A model generated the notes under the pieces. That model had not been told where the DNA came from. It worked only from the letters and a program-made list of their open reading frames with translations, and made no database searches. DNA of 64,000 nucleotides from AP-15 sp963703665 (GTDB taxonomy: Bacteria > Pseudomonadota > Alphaproteobacteria > ATCC43930 > CGMCC-115725): the NCBI GenBank assembly GCA_963703665.1, contig CAVPFB010000007.1, positions 248,001 to 312,000 on the forward strand, given 5' to 3'. The number at the start of each line of letters is the position of its first letter. Position 1 is the stretch's first letter. Shown here piece after piece: positions 37,248 through 46,242 of the stretch. A program made the translations under genes and the position numbers.

Positions 37248-37280
37248 TGATGGGTTTCGCTGCGCTCAACTCATCCTACA
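37248..37280 (-). repeat. REP-like palindrome, right of the RAYT gene
   Basis: On the minus strand: GTAGGATGAGTTGAGCGCAG, then CGAAACCCATCAC. GATGGGTT (37249-37256) pairs with AACTCATC (37268-37275) with one mismatch. Inverted partner of the element at 36660-36693. It lies just upstream of the RAYT start. Confidence 0.75.
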
Positions 37281-37381
37281 TGATGCTAAATGATGCCGGG
37301 GCGCAGCGTGTCGGTCGGTGCAACCCTGTCGCGGCGAATTGCCGGCTGGTTTCCCGGCGCTCCATCCCCTAACTAGGTGGT

Positions 37382-40300
37382 ATGGCCGAACTCGTTCTCG
37401 CGCACGGGCTTTGTTTCGCCGATCTTTACGACCGCGACGGGCTGGTGCGCGTCGATCGGGCGTTCGTCGGCCGATCTCGCCGAGAGCGATGCCGGACTGC
37501 ACGACCGGCTGATGACGGCGCGGCGCGATCCAGACGGGCTCGGCCATCAGGACGAGTCGGATCTGCTGGTCGAGTTGGCGCCTCATGTCGAGGATTTTCT
37601 CGGGCAATCTGTTCGGGATCGCGGCCGAGGTGCGGGCGTTGCAGGCGCGGCATCACGCGCTGGCGCCGCTCTATTCGGTCAAGCGGCTCTTCGTGCAGCG
37701 CCGCGCGGTCAAGGGGGTCAAGGAAGCGGACGCCGCGGCCTTCGATGGGTCGGGCCTCGCCGGCGCGCTCGACCGGCTGATGGATGCGCCGCCCGAGCTG
37801 GCGATCGCCGCCTGGGAGCGGCGCTATGCCGAGCATGTTACGAATTGGCTCGCAGACGAGGCCGGCAATGCCGCGGCGCTCGACACCGCGCAACGCTACG
37901 CCGCCTGGGCCACCCTGTCGCCGGAGGGCCGCAGGAAGCACCGCCGCGGCGTGCTGTTCAAGGTGCCGCACCGGCTCGACATGCATCATCTGGTCCCGGT
38001 CGAGACCATCGAACGCGACGGCGTCGCGATGCTGCGGCTGCCGCGAGGACGAATGGCGGCATCCGCGACGGCTTCGCGCTGACCGACCACGGCACCGACC
38101 TCGACGGGCGCGCTCGACCAGGCGAATTACTGCATCTGGTGCCACAACCAGGGCAAGGACAGCTGCTCGAAGGGCCTCAAGGAGAAGGACGGCGCCTTCA
38201 AAAAGAGCGTGTTCGGCGTCACCCTCGCCGGCTGCCCGCTCGAAGAGAAGATCTCAGAGATGAATCTGGTCGAGGCGCGCGGCAACAGTCTCGGCGCCTT
38301 GGCCATCGTCGCCGTCGACAACCCGATCTGCGCCGCGACCGGCCACCGCATCTGCAACGACTGCATGAAGTCCTGCATCTATCAGCGCCAGGAGCCGGTC
38401 GACATCCCGCAGGTCGAGACCCGCACCTTGAAGGATGTGCTGGGTCTGCCCTGGGGCTTCGAGATTTATTCGCTCTTGACCCGGTGGAACCCGCTCAACC
38501 TGCGCCGGCCATTGGCTAAGCCGGCGAGCGGCTACAAGGTCTTGGTGGTCGGGCTCGGGCCTGCGGGGTTCACCCTCGCGCACCATCTGATCAACGACGG
38601 CCATTTCGTCGCCGCAATCGACGGGCTGAAGATCGAGCCGCTGCCGTCGGAGATCTCCGGCGTCGCGCTCGACGGCAGCCGGCGTCCGTTCCGCCCGATC
38701 CGCGATGTCGCGAGCCTCGTCGACGGGCTCGACGATCGGGTCATGGCCGGTTTCGGCGGGGTCGCCGAATACGGCATCACCGTGCGCTGGGACAAGAATT
38801 TCCTGAAGATCGTGCGCCTGCTGCTCGAGCGACGCGCCGAGTTCGCGATGTATGGCGGGGTTCGCTTTGGCGGCACGATCGGCATCGACAGCGCCTTTGC
38901 GCTCGGCTTCGACCATGTGGCGTTGTGCGCCGGGGCCGGCCGGCCGACCGTGATCCCGATGCAGAACAACCTCGCACCGGGAGTGCGCCAGGCCTCGGAT
39001 TTTCTGATGGCGTTGCAATTGACCGGTGCCGCCAAGACCGACAGCATCGCTAATCTGACCGTGCGCCTGCCGGTCGTTGTGATCGGCGGCGGGCTGACCG
39101 CGATCGACACCGCGACCGAGTCGCTCGCCTATTATCCGGTGCAGGTCGAGAAGTTCCTGGCGCGCTACGAGACGCTCGTCCTCGAGCGCGGCGAGGAGGC
39201 CGTGCGCGGGCAGTGGAACGCCGCCGAGCGCGAGGCCGCCGCGGAATTCGTCGCCCATGGCCGCGCGATTCGCGCTGAGCGCGACGCCGCCCGCCGCGAG
39301 GGCCGCAGGCCGCATCTCGCGGCATTGCTCGACAGCTGGGGCGGGGTGACGATCGCCTATCGCCGACGCCTGATCGACGCGCCGAGCTACACCCTCAACC
39401 ACGAGGAGGTGGCGAAGGCGATGGAGGAAGGCATCCGCTTTGCCGAGGCATTGACCCCGGTCGCGGTCGAGGTCGATCTCTACGGCCAGGCGGCGGCGTT
39501 GCGGCTGACCAAGCATCGCCGCGAGGAAGTCGGCGGGGGTCGGCCCGAGCCCGATCAGGGGGCGGGCGAGGAGCTGGTGTTGCCGGCGCGCACGATCCTG
39601 GTCGCCGCTGGAACCCAGCCCAATACCGTGCTCGCCCGCGAGGACCCCGACAACGTCGTGCTCGACGGCCGCTATTTCCGCGCCCTCGACGAGGACGGCA
39701 ACCCGGCGACGCCGGAGCGGGTCGCCAAACCCAAGGCGGTGCGCGTCTTGACCCATCTGCGCGAGGATGGCCGCGCGGTCAGCTTTTTCGGCGATCTTCA
39801 TCCGAGCTTTTCGGGAAATGTGGTCAAGGCGATGGGCGGAGCCACCTTGGGGTATCCAGTGGTCAGCCGCATGCTGTCGCAACTCCAGCCTGCCGCGCCT
39901 TCGCCGGCGGAGATGCGAGCACGGCTCGACGACGAATTGCGCGCGCGGGTGCACAAGGTCATCCGCCTGACGCCAAAAATCGTCGAAATCGTGGTCAAAG
40001 CGCCGATGGCGGCGCGCGCCTTTAACCCCGGCCAGTTCTACCGGTTGCAGAATTACGAGACCCTGGCGCAGCGGGTCGACGGCACGACCCTAGCGATGGA
40101 GGGGCTGGCCCTGACCGGCGCCGGGGTCGATCGCGAGCAGGGGCTGTTGTCGACGATCGTCCTCGAAATGGGCGGCTCGTCGGACCTCTGCGCTCTCTTA
40201 AAGCCGGGCGAGCCGGTGATCCTGATGGGGCCGACCGGCACCCCGACCGAGACGCCTTCCGGCGAGACCGTCTTGCTGGTCGGCGGCGGGCTCGGCAATG

Positions 40301-40923
40301 CGGTCCTGTTCTCGATCGCCGCGGCGTTGCGGGCGCAGGGCTCGCGGGTCCTCTACTTCGCCGGCTACAAGGCGATCGAGGACCGCTACAAGGTTGCCGA
40401 TATCGAGCATGCCGCAGACAGCGTCGTGTGGTGCTGCGACGAGGCGCCCGGCTTCGCGCCCGGCCGGCCGCAGGATCTGGCCTTTGTCGGCAACATCGTC
40501 GAGGCGATCGCCGCCTATGGTTCGGGCGCGCTGGGCCCGGTCGAGATCCCGCTCTCCGAAGTCGACCGGATTATCGCGATCGGCTCGGACGGCATGATGA
40601 ACGCGGTCGCCGAGGCGCGCCGGGCCTCGCTCGAACGCTATTTCCGGCCGGGTCACCGGGCGATCGCCTCGATCAACTCGCCGATGCAATGCATGATGAA
40701 GGAGATCTGCGCGCAGTGTCTGCAGCGCCACCGCGACCCGATCAGCGGCACCGAGACGGTGGTGTTCTCCTGCTTCAACCAGGACCAGGAGATGGACCAG
40801 GTCGATTTCGCCGCCCTGCGCCGCCGCCTCTCCCAGAATGGCGCCCAGGAAAAGCTGACGAAGCTTTGGGTCGACCGCTGCCTCCACCACCTCGGAGAGC
40901 GCCCGGCGATGGCGGCGGAATAG
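37382..40923 (+). pseudogene. very large Fe-S/FAD/NAD(P) oxidoreductase (GltD-like fused to PyrK-like), frameshifted N-terminus
   Basis: A protein of about 1,170 residues. An intact frame from 38209 to the stop encodes 904 residues: a cysteine cluster (ATGHRICNDCMKSCIYQRQE), a GltD-like pyridine nucleotide reductase (LVVGLGPAGFTLAHHL; VVVIGGGLTAIDTATESLAY), then a ferredoxin-reductase/PyrK-like part (PGQFYRLQNYETLAQ; VLLVGGGLGNAVLFSIAAAL) and a last Cys cluster (CMMKEICAQCLQRH, then FSCFNQDQE) like the PyrK 2Fe-2S site. The first 280 residues are spread over frames: MAELVLAHGLCFADLYDRDG, ADLAESDAGLHDRLMTARRD, RALQARHHALAPLYSVKRLF, NYCIWCHNQGKDSCSKGL; at least five indels lie between 37460 and 38110 and none later. 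Likely an electron-bifurcating-like or glutamate-synthase-related cytosolic flavoprotein; substrate unknown. Confidence 0.78.
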
Positions 40924-40933
40924 GTACTTGTTA

Positions 40934-41369
40934 TGCTCGCGTTCGTATCACGCTTGAGCCAGCTTTCCGATATGCTCGATGTTTCAACAATTGCCGAGAC
41001 CGTCGAGAAAGTCGTGCGGTCTCAAGCGCCTGTTACGGGCTATTCCACGCGACCCTGATCGCTGCTGCCGATCAGCTCATTGGCGTAACAGAACAATCGA
41101 CCGCCCAATACAGCCTCGTCTATCGCAGTGTGGATCATCGATCTCTCCGTGCATCGTGTCTGGAAGTGATTAAGCCGACATTATCGGCTAAGTACGCGCC
41201 CTATCAACCGTCTAACGGCTTCGGTTCCAATATCAAGGCATTTGCGGCGGTCGTCGATTTGCAAGAGAATCGGCACGCCGCCGACTACGACCCGCTGATA
41301 CATCTGACGAGTTCGGACGCCTTGGCGGCGGTCAGCACTGCGCGCGGCGCGGTGCGCCGCTTCATTTAA
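40934..41369 (+). pseudogene. HEPN-domain-like protein, probably frameshifted
   Basis: The C-terminal 110 residues read AVSSACYGLFHATLIAAADQ, RSVDHRSLRASCLEVIKPTL, FAAVVDLQENRHAADYDPLI and ALAAVSTARGAVRRFI. The helical pattern and the D-L-Q-E-x-R-H-x-A-D-Y-D-P stretch resemble HEPN/UPF0332 proteins, which act as RNases or nucleotidyltransferase partners in toxin-antitoxin and stress systems. That frame has no start; an ATG at 40934 opens another frame (MLAFVSRLSQLSDMLDVSTI) that could supply the N-terminus through one indel near 41020. The canonical RX4-6H motif is not evident. No partner gene is adjacent. Confidence 0.42.
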
Positions 41370-41573
41370 GCGAGTGCCCCGCGTCGTCATGCGTTCTTGG
41401 CTTTGCTCGTTTTCCCACCGCTATAGAAACAGGAGTAGTGCCGCAACAGCCGCGTTCACCAGGATCAGGAGATGGCCCCGTGCTGGCGGTGAAGTGGCGA
41501 GGCGAGGCGCTAGCGCTTGACTCCCGCGTGCTTAGCTGGCGGGATCGCGGCATTGCATGCATAGGAGGGTCGG

Positions 41574-42378
41574 ATGGCGCGGGCGAACCGAGTGCGGGAA
41601 TTGTGGCAGGCGGGTAAGCCCGTCATCAACAGCTGGCTCGGCATCCCGTCGAGCTTTTCGGCCGAGGTCATGGCCCATGCCGGGTGGGATTCGCTGGTCG
41701 TCGACATGCAGCACGGGATGATCGACTACCAGATGATGGTGACGATGCTGCAGGGCATCTCGACCACCGAGACGGTGCCGCTGGTGCGGGTGCCGTGGAA
41801 CGACCCGGCCTATATCCAAAAGGCGCTCGACGCCGGCGCCTACGGCATCATCTGCCCGATGATCAACACCCGCGCCGAGGCCGAGAAGCTCGTCGAATTC
41901 GATGCGCTATGCGCCGCTCGGCCACCGCAGCTCGGGGCCGATCCGCGCCTCGCTCTATGGCGGCGCCGATTACCACGCCAAGGCCAACGACATCGTCGTC
42001 GCTTTCGGCATGATCGAGACCGCCGAGGCGATCGCCAATCTCGACCAGATCCTGTCGGTCAAGGGGCTCGACGCGGTCTATGTCGGCCCCAGCGATTTGT
42101 CGATTTCGCACGGTTATCCGCCGGGCGGCGACAAGCCCGACGAGTGGATGATGACCGCGCTCAAAAAGGTGCTCGACGGCTGCAAAAAGCACGGCGTCAA
42201 GCCCGGCATCCATTGCGGCGCGCCGGCCTATGCCAAGCAGATGATCGAGATGGGCTTTATGTTCGTCACGGTCGGCGGCGACACCCGCTTTGTGACGATG
42301 GGCGGCCAGGCGGCGGTGCAGGAAATGCGCGGGGGTGCCTCGGCGAAGCCTGCCGGCGGCAGCTCGAGCCCGTATTAA
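41574..42378 (+). pseudogene. HpcH/HpaI-type class II aldolase, one frameshift
   Basis: About 267 residues. Metal-dependent pyruvate aldolase family (2-keto-3-deoxy-type aldolases, citrate-lyase-beta fold). A strong AGGAGGG site precedes the ATG. First frame: NSWLGIPSSFSAEVMAHAGW, LVVDMQHGMIDYQMMVTMLQ (catalytic His), DAGAYGIICPMINTRAEAEK (metal Glu region). Near 41899 GAATTCGATG stands where GAATCGATG keeps frame; then MRYAPLGHRSSGPIRASLYG, VAFGMIETAEAIANLDQIL (metal Glu), GLDAVYVGPSDLSISHG (metal Asp). Removing one T gives a complete gene. Confidence 0.87.
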
Positions 42379-42514
42379 GCCGATCCTTGGAGCCCCAGGG
42401 TCCGGCCCAGGGGCCGCCCGAGGAGAGGCTCCGCAAAGGAATCTCGTGCTGGGTGCGCATCCGGATCGGGATTGCTTCCTGGCGCCGCTTCTCGCAGAGG
42501 ACCCGAGAGGTTTG

Positions 42515-42976
42515 TTGACCCGGATCTACGTCGACGCCGATGCCTGCCCGGTGCGCGAGGAGGTCTACCGGGTGGCGGGCCGGCTCGGGGTTGACGTATT
42601 TGTCGTGTCGAACGGGTCGCGGCCGATCAGGCCGCCGGATCTACCCTTTGTGCGAATGGTGATCGTCGGCGAGGCAGCCGACGCCGCCGATGACTGGATC
42701 GCCGAGCATGTCACCGGCCCCGATGTCTGCGTCACCGCAGACATTCCGCTCGCCGCCCGCGTTCTCGCCACGGGAGCGCGGGTCGTGCCGCCCAATGGGC
42801 GGCCGTTCACCTCGGCCAATATCGGCAACGCGCTCGCTGGCCGCGAGCTGGCGCGGCATTTGCGTGAGCTCGGCACGGGCGGGCACGGGCCGGCGCCTTT
42901 TGCCAAAGCGGACCGCTCCCGATTTCTCGGCGCCCTCGACAACGCGGTCCGGGCGGCGCTGCGGGCTTATCCCTAG
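42515..42976 (+). CDS. UPF0178/DUF188 (YaiI/YqxD) family protein
   Basis: About 153 residues. The conserved N-terminus TRIYVDADACPVREEVYRVA fixes the start near a TTG at 42512 or 42515 (GAGAGG lies just upstream, unusually close), although the frame is open about 180 bases further up. Other family stretches: FVVSNGSRPIRPPDLPFVRM, VTADIPLAARVLATGARVVP (Asp) and NGRPFTSANIGNALAGRELA. PIN-like fold; function not established. Confidence 0.85.
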   Translation: MTRIYVDADACPVREEVYRVAGRLGVDVFVVSNGSRPIRPPDLPFVRMVIVGEAADAADDWIAEHVTGPDVCVTADIPLAARVLATGARVVPPNGRPFTSANIGNALAGRELARHLRELGTGGHGPAPFAKADRSRFLGALDNAVRAALRAYP

Positions 42977-42999
42977 CGGACGCGTTGTGGACACGCGCT

Positions 43000-43939
43000 T
43001 TAGCCGCCGACCGCTCCCTGGGTTTCGACATAGAGCGAGTAGACCGACTGGCTCGCCGCCATGAACAGGCGGTTGCGCTTGATGCCGCCAAAGCAGACGT
43101 TGGCGCAGCGCTCGGGCAGCATGATGCGGCCGATCATCGTGCCATCGGGGGCGAAGACGGCGACCCCGTCCTCGGCCTCGCCGCCGGACCAGGCGCACCA
43201 CAGATTGCCATGGATGTCGACCCGCATGCCGTCGCTGCCGCCCGGCTCCGCGGCGTTGAACTGCCGCCGGTTGACCGCCCGGGTGCCGTCATCGACGACA
43301 TCGTAGACCTGGATCGAGCGCCGCCCCGGACCCGGCGTGTCGATGACGTAGAGCAGCCTCTCATCGGGCGAAAAGGCGAGGCCGTTCGGCCGCTCCATGT
43401 CGCCGACCGCGATCGTCATTTCGCCGGTGGCGGGATCGAACCCGGTAGACCCGCAGCGGCAATTCCCAAGGTGCCGTGTGGCCGAGGTAGTTGCCGCGCG
43501 TGCCGGCGCCGTTGTCGCTGAACCAGATCGAGCCGTCTGATTTGACCACGACATCATTCGGCCCGGTCAGCTTCTTGCCGTCGAAGCTTTCGGCCAGCAC
43601 CGTGATCGTGCCGTCATATTCGGTGCGGGTCAGGCGCTGCGCGTCCATCTCGCAGGTGATGAGCCGACCCTGGCGGTCGCGGGTGTTGCCGTTGGCATAA
43701 TGCGACGGCTTGCGGAAGAGGCTGACCGCACCGGTCTCCTCCTCCCATTTCATGATCCGGTCGTTGGGAATGTCGCTCCACAGCAGAAACCGGCCGTCGC
43801 CGAACCACACCGGTCCTTCGGTAAACCGGCAGCCGCCCGCGATCCGCTCGATCGCGGCATTGCCGAGCACCAGCGCCGCAAACCGCGGGTCGAGGATTTT
43901 GATGCCTGGATCGGGATAGCGGATCGGTTCGTCGGGCAT
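43000..43939 (-). pseudogene. SMP-30/gluconolactonase family protein (copy 2), one frameshift
   Basis: About 310 residues; close paralogue of the gene at 23.8-24.9 kb. First frame from 43939: IRYPDPGIKILDPRFAALVL, FTEGPVWFGDGRFLLWSDIP (metal Glu), NGNTRDRQGRLITCEMDAQR, TGPNDVVVKSDGSIWFSDNG. Near 43443 GGGTTCGATC stands where GGGTCGATC keeps the frame; then DPATGEMTIAVGDMERPNGL, FSPDERLLYVIDTPGPGRRS, SDGMRVDIHGNLWCAW and a C-terminus ending GAVGG identical to copy 1. Likely an intact lactonase gene misread by one T. Confidence 0.85.
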
Positions 43940-43965
43940 TGCCTCCTTCTCCCTTACAAATGGAT

Positions 43966-44110
43966 GTCATCCCGGGGACCGGCCGAAGGCCGGAAGCCGG
44001 GATCTATGAACACAGTCGCCGCCGGGTTGGAACGGACGTGTGTCCCCAACTCTTTCGAAGCTGGTGTTCCCGGGTTCGGGGCCCGCCGCATTGCGGCGCC
44101 CCGGAATGAC
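43966..44110. repeat. intergenic repeat with inverted ends
   Basis: Starts GTCATCCCGG and ends CCGGAATGAC, which are inverted copies with one mismatch. Inside are further GC palindromes (GACCGGCCGAAGGCCGG). It has the form of non-coding mobile repeats common in alphaproteobacterial intergenic regions and fills the gap between the SMP-30 paralogue and the 2-hydroxyacid dehydrogenase. No coding potential seen. Confidence 0.6.
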
Positions 44111-44122
44111 AATGACCCGCCG

Positions 44123-45220
44123 CTACGAATTCGGGCCGCGCTCCATCGACACCGGCTGCCAGCGCCTGAGGTCGCTCTTGGCCAGCACCGACGGGTTGAC
44201 GCACGACATCGGCCACCTCCCGCTCAACGCCAAGGACAGCTCGAGCCCCACGCGCCTGCGCCGGGCCGGATCGAACCGCGCCGTCGCCGAAGCGACGTGC
44301 GCGGTCAGGATCACCTTGTCCATGCGCAGCAGCGGGTTGTTGCCGCCCGGCGGCTCCTGCTCGAGCACATCGAGCCCGGCGCCGGCGATCAGCCCCTCGT
44401 CGAGCGCCTTGATCAGCGCCGCCTCGTCGGTGGTCGGCCCGCGCCCGGTCGAGACATAGATCGCGGTCTTCTTCATTTGGCGGAAATGCTCTTCGCGGAT
44501 CAGCCGGTTGGCGCTCTCGGTCGCCGGCGTGTGCATCGAGATGATGTCGGCGCGCGCCAACAACTCGGCCAGGCTGACCGGCTCGACCCCGCGCTCGACC
44601 ATGACAATCTCTTCGATAAAGGGATCGTAGGCGATGATGTGCAGCCCGAACGGCTTCGCGCGCTCGGCGACCGCGCGGGCAACATGGCCGAACGCGATCA
44701 GCCCCAGGGTCATGCCCCTGAGGCGCGGAATCTTGAGCAAGGCCGGCCGCCCCTCGGCCCAGCGCCCGTCGCGCACCATCCGGTCCTGCTCGATCAGCCG
44801 GCGATGGGTGGCGAGGATCAAGGTCATCGCGTGATCGGCGACTTCCTCGATAAACGTATCGGGGCAATTGGTGACCGGGATGCCCTTTGCCGTCGCCGCC
44901 TCGACATCGACGGTGTCGACCCCGACGCTGCCGAGCGAGATGATTTTGCAGCGCTGCAGCCCGTCGATCATCCTCTTGGTGATCCGCCGGCCCTTGGCGT
45001 AGAGCGCATCGGCGTCTCGCGCGGCAATCACGAATTCCTCCTCCGAGCCGGCCGGGATCTCATAGATCTCGGCATCGATCGGCGTCAGCGCCTCCATCTC
45101 GTAGCCGTAGCCGCCGCCGGCGACCGTAAAGCTGGCGCCCGCCGGCGTCGCGATCCTGAACTTGGCCAAGGCCCCCTCCCGAATTCCGGAAATCCCGCTC
45201 CGATCAGACCGTCCGAACAA
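44123..45220 (-). CDS. D-isomer specific 2-hydroxyacid dehydrogenase
   Basis: 365 residues as read from 45220; a TTG at 45169 preceded by GGGAGGGGG and giving AKFRIATPAG is probably the true start. NAD-dependent reduction of a 2-keto acid. Seen: ISLGSVGVDTVDVEAATAKG, EEVADHAMTLILATHRRL, GMTLGLIAFGHVARAVAER (NAD site), IYVSTGRGPTTDEAALI (catalytic Arg in the TGRG position), AGLDVLEQEPPG (Glu) and ILTAHVASATARF (His). Substrate not predictable; it lies near an aldolase and a lactonase paralogue. Confidence 0.87.
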   Translation of the reverse strand: MFGRSDRSGISGIREGALAKFRIATPAGASFTVAGGGYGYEMEALTPIDAEIYEIPAGSEEEFVIAARDADALYAKGRRITKRMIDGLQRCKIISLGSVGVDTVDVEAATAKGIPVTNCPDTFIEEVADHAMTLILATHRRLIEQDRMVRDGRWAEGRPALLKIPRLRGMTLGLIAFGHVARAVAERAKPFGLHIIAYDPFIEEIVMVERGVEPVSLAELLARADIISMHTPATESANRLIREEHFRQMKKTAIYVSTGRGPTTDEAALIKALDEGLIAGAGLDVLEQEPPGGNNPLLRMDKVILTAHVASATARFDPARRRRVGLELSLALSGRWPMSCVNPSVLAKSDLRRWQPVSMERGPNS

Positions 45221-45430
45221 GAGATTGTCAACGCTTCGCCGGCCCGCCGCCCGCCGGGTTGCCTGCCGATGCTCGCCCGGCGCTCCTTGCGCGGCACGTG
45301 CCTTTGGCTTTCGTTAACTCGATCGATGGTATCCGGGGAAGAAAGCCGGTTTTGGTTTCCCTCGGCGTGGACCGCCGACGTGCAATACGGCCAAGCCGGG
45401 AAAATTTACGGTTCCAGGGAAGTCTGTCGA

Positions 45431-46144
45431 ATGAGGACCAGATGGATTGCGGCGCTGCTCGGCGCGATTGTTGTGGTGACCGGTGGCGTCGCCCGCGCCG
45501 ACGATCCGGCGTCCGCCTTCTTCTCGACCTCACCGCGCGTCTTCAAAATCTGCACGCAGCAGACTTACGCCCTGTGCGCGGTCGCCAGCTGTTTTGTGCT
45601 CAATGGTCTCTCCTATTGCCAATGCGACGTGAAAAAAGGCGACAGCATCAGCCTGCCGTTCAACTTCGGCCATAACCAGAATGTCTGCACGGTCAATGCC
45701 GAGGGTGCCAAAAACGGGTACATGGTCAGCACCTACAGCCTGCCGCCGTCGGTCGTCGCCCCCAATGGCGACCAGGCGCTCTACGACTGTCCGTCCGGCA
45801 CCTCGAACGGCGCCTATGCGCAATGCGACGGCGGCGTGTGCTTCACCAGCAGCCAAGGGCAGTCGTTTCCGGGCTTCGCCAAGCCGCTGGCCAAGAACCA
45901 GATCATCTGCTCCTGTCCGGTCACCGTCGCCAGCCCGCAAAATTCGCCGGCAGGCTACCAGATCGCCGGCCCCTATCCCTGCCAGCGATCGTTCTTCCGC
46001 AACTGCAAAAAGGCCGTCGCCAACACCGACACCGGTGCCACCATCTATGTCGGCGCACCGACCGGTGTACCCCGCCTGCTGACCCGCGAACTCTACGGAC
46101 GCGTGCCGCCGCTCAACGAATGCCGCTTGCCGCCCTGGCCCTGA
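45431..46144 (+). CDS. cysteine-rich secreted protein, unknown
   Basis: 237 residues from the ATG at 45431. A clear signal peptide (MRTRWIAALLGAIVVVTGGV, then ARA cleavage) leads to a mature protein with 14 cysteines, for example KICTQQTYALCAVASCFVLN, YCQCDVKKGD, YDCPSGTSNGAYAQCDGGVC, QIICSCPVTV, PYPCQRSFFRNC and LNECRLPPWP at the end. An even number of Cys and periplasmic export suggest a disulfide-stabilised protein. I recognise no family. Frame is open far upstream but that part is antisense to other genes. Confidence 0.7.
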   Translation: MRTRWIAALLGAIVVVTGGVARADDPASAFFSTSPRVFKICTQQTYALCAVASCFVLNGLSYCQCDVKKGDSISLPFNFGHNQNVCTVNAEGAKNGYMVSTYSLPPSVVAPNGDQALYDCPSGTSNGAYAQCDGGVCFTSSQGQSFPGFAKPLAKNQIICSCPVTVASPQNSPAGYQIAGPYPCQRSFFRNCKKAVANTDTGATIYVGAPTGVPRLLTRELYGRVPPLNECRLPPWP

Positions 46145-46242
46145 TGCGGCCGAGCCGGCGTGCCGGAAATCGCGCTCCGCGGGCGCTGACGCGTGCTTCC
46201 GAGGATGGCTCATCGTCCCGCCGCGGACGATATGCTCGCCGC

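Noticed and set aside
500..43445. Extra-T frameshifts explained by CcrM GANTC methylation
   Set aside because: Three sites would be GANTC once the T is removed, but the SMP-30 and amidohydrolase sites are not, and many GANTC sites elsewhere are read correctly, so the specific link is not supported.
43700..46144. One 814-codon open frame on the + strand
   Set aside because: The first two thirds are antisense to the SMP-30 and dehydrogenase genes and have the Arg/Asp/His-rich look of GC-rich shadow frames; only the part from 45431 has a signal peptide and sensible composition.
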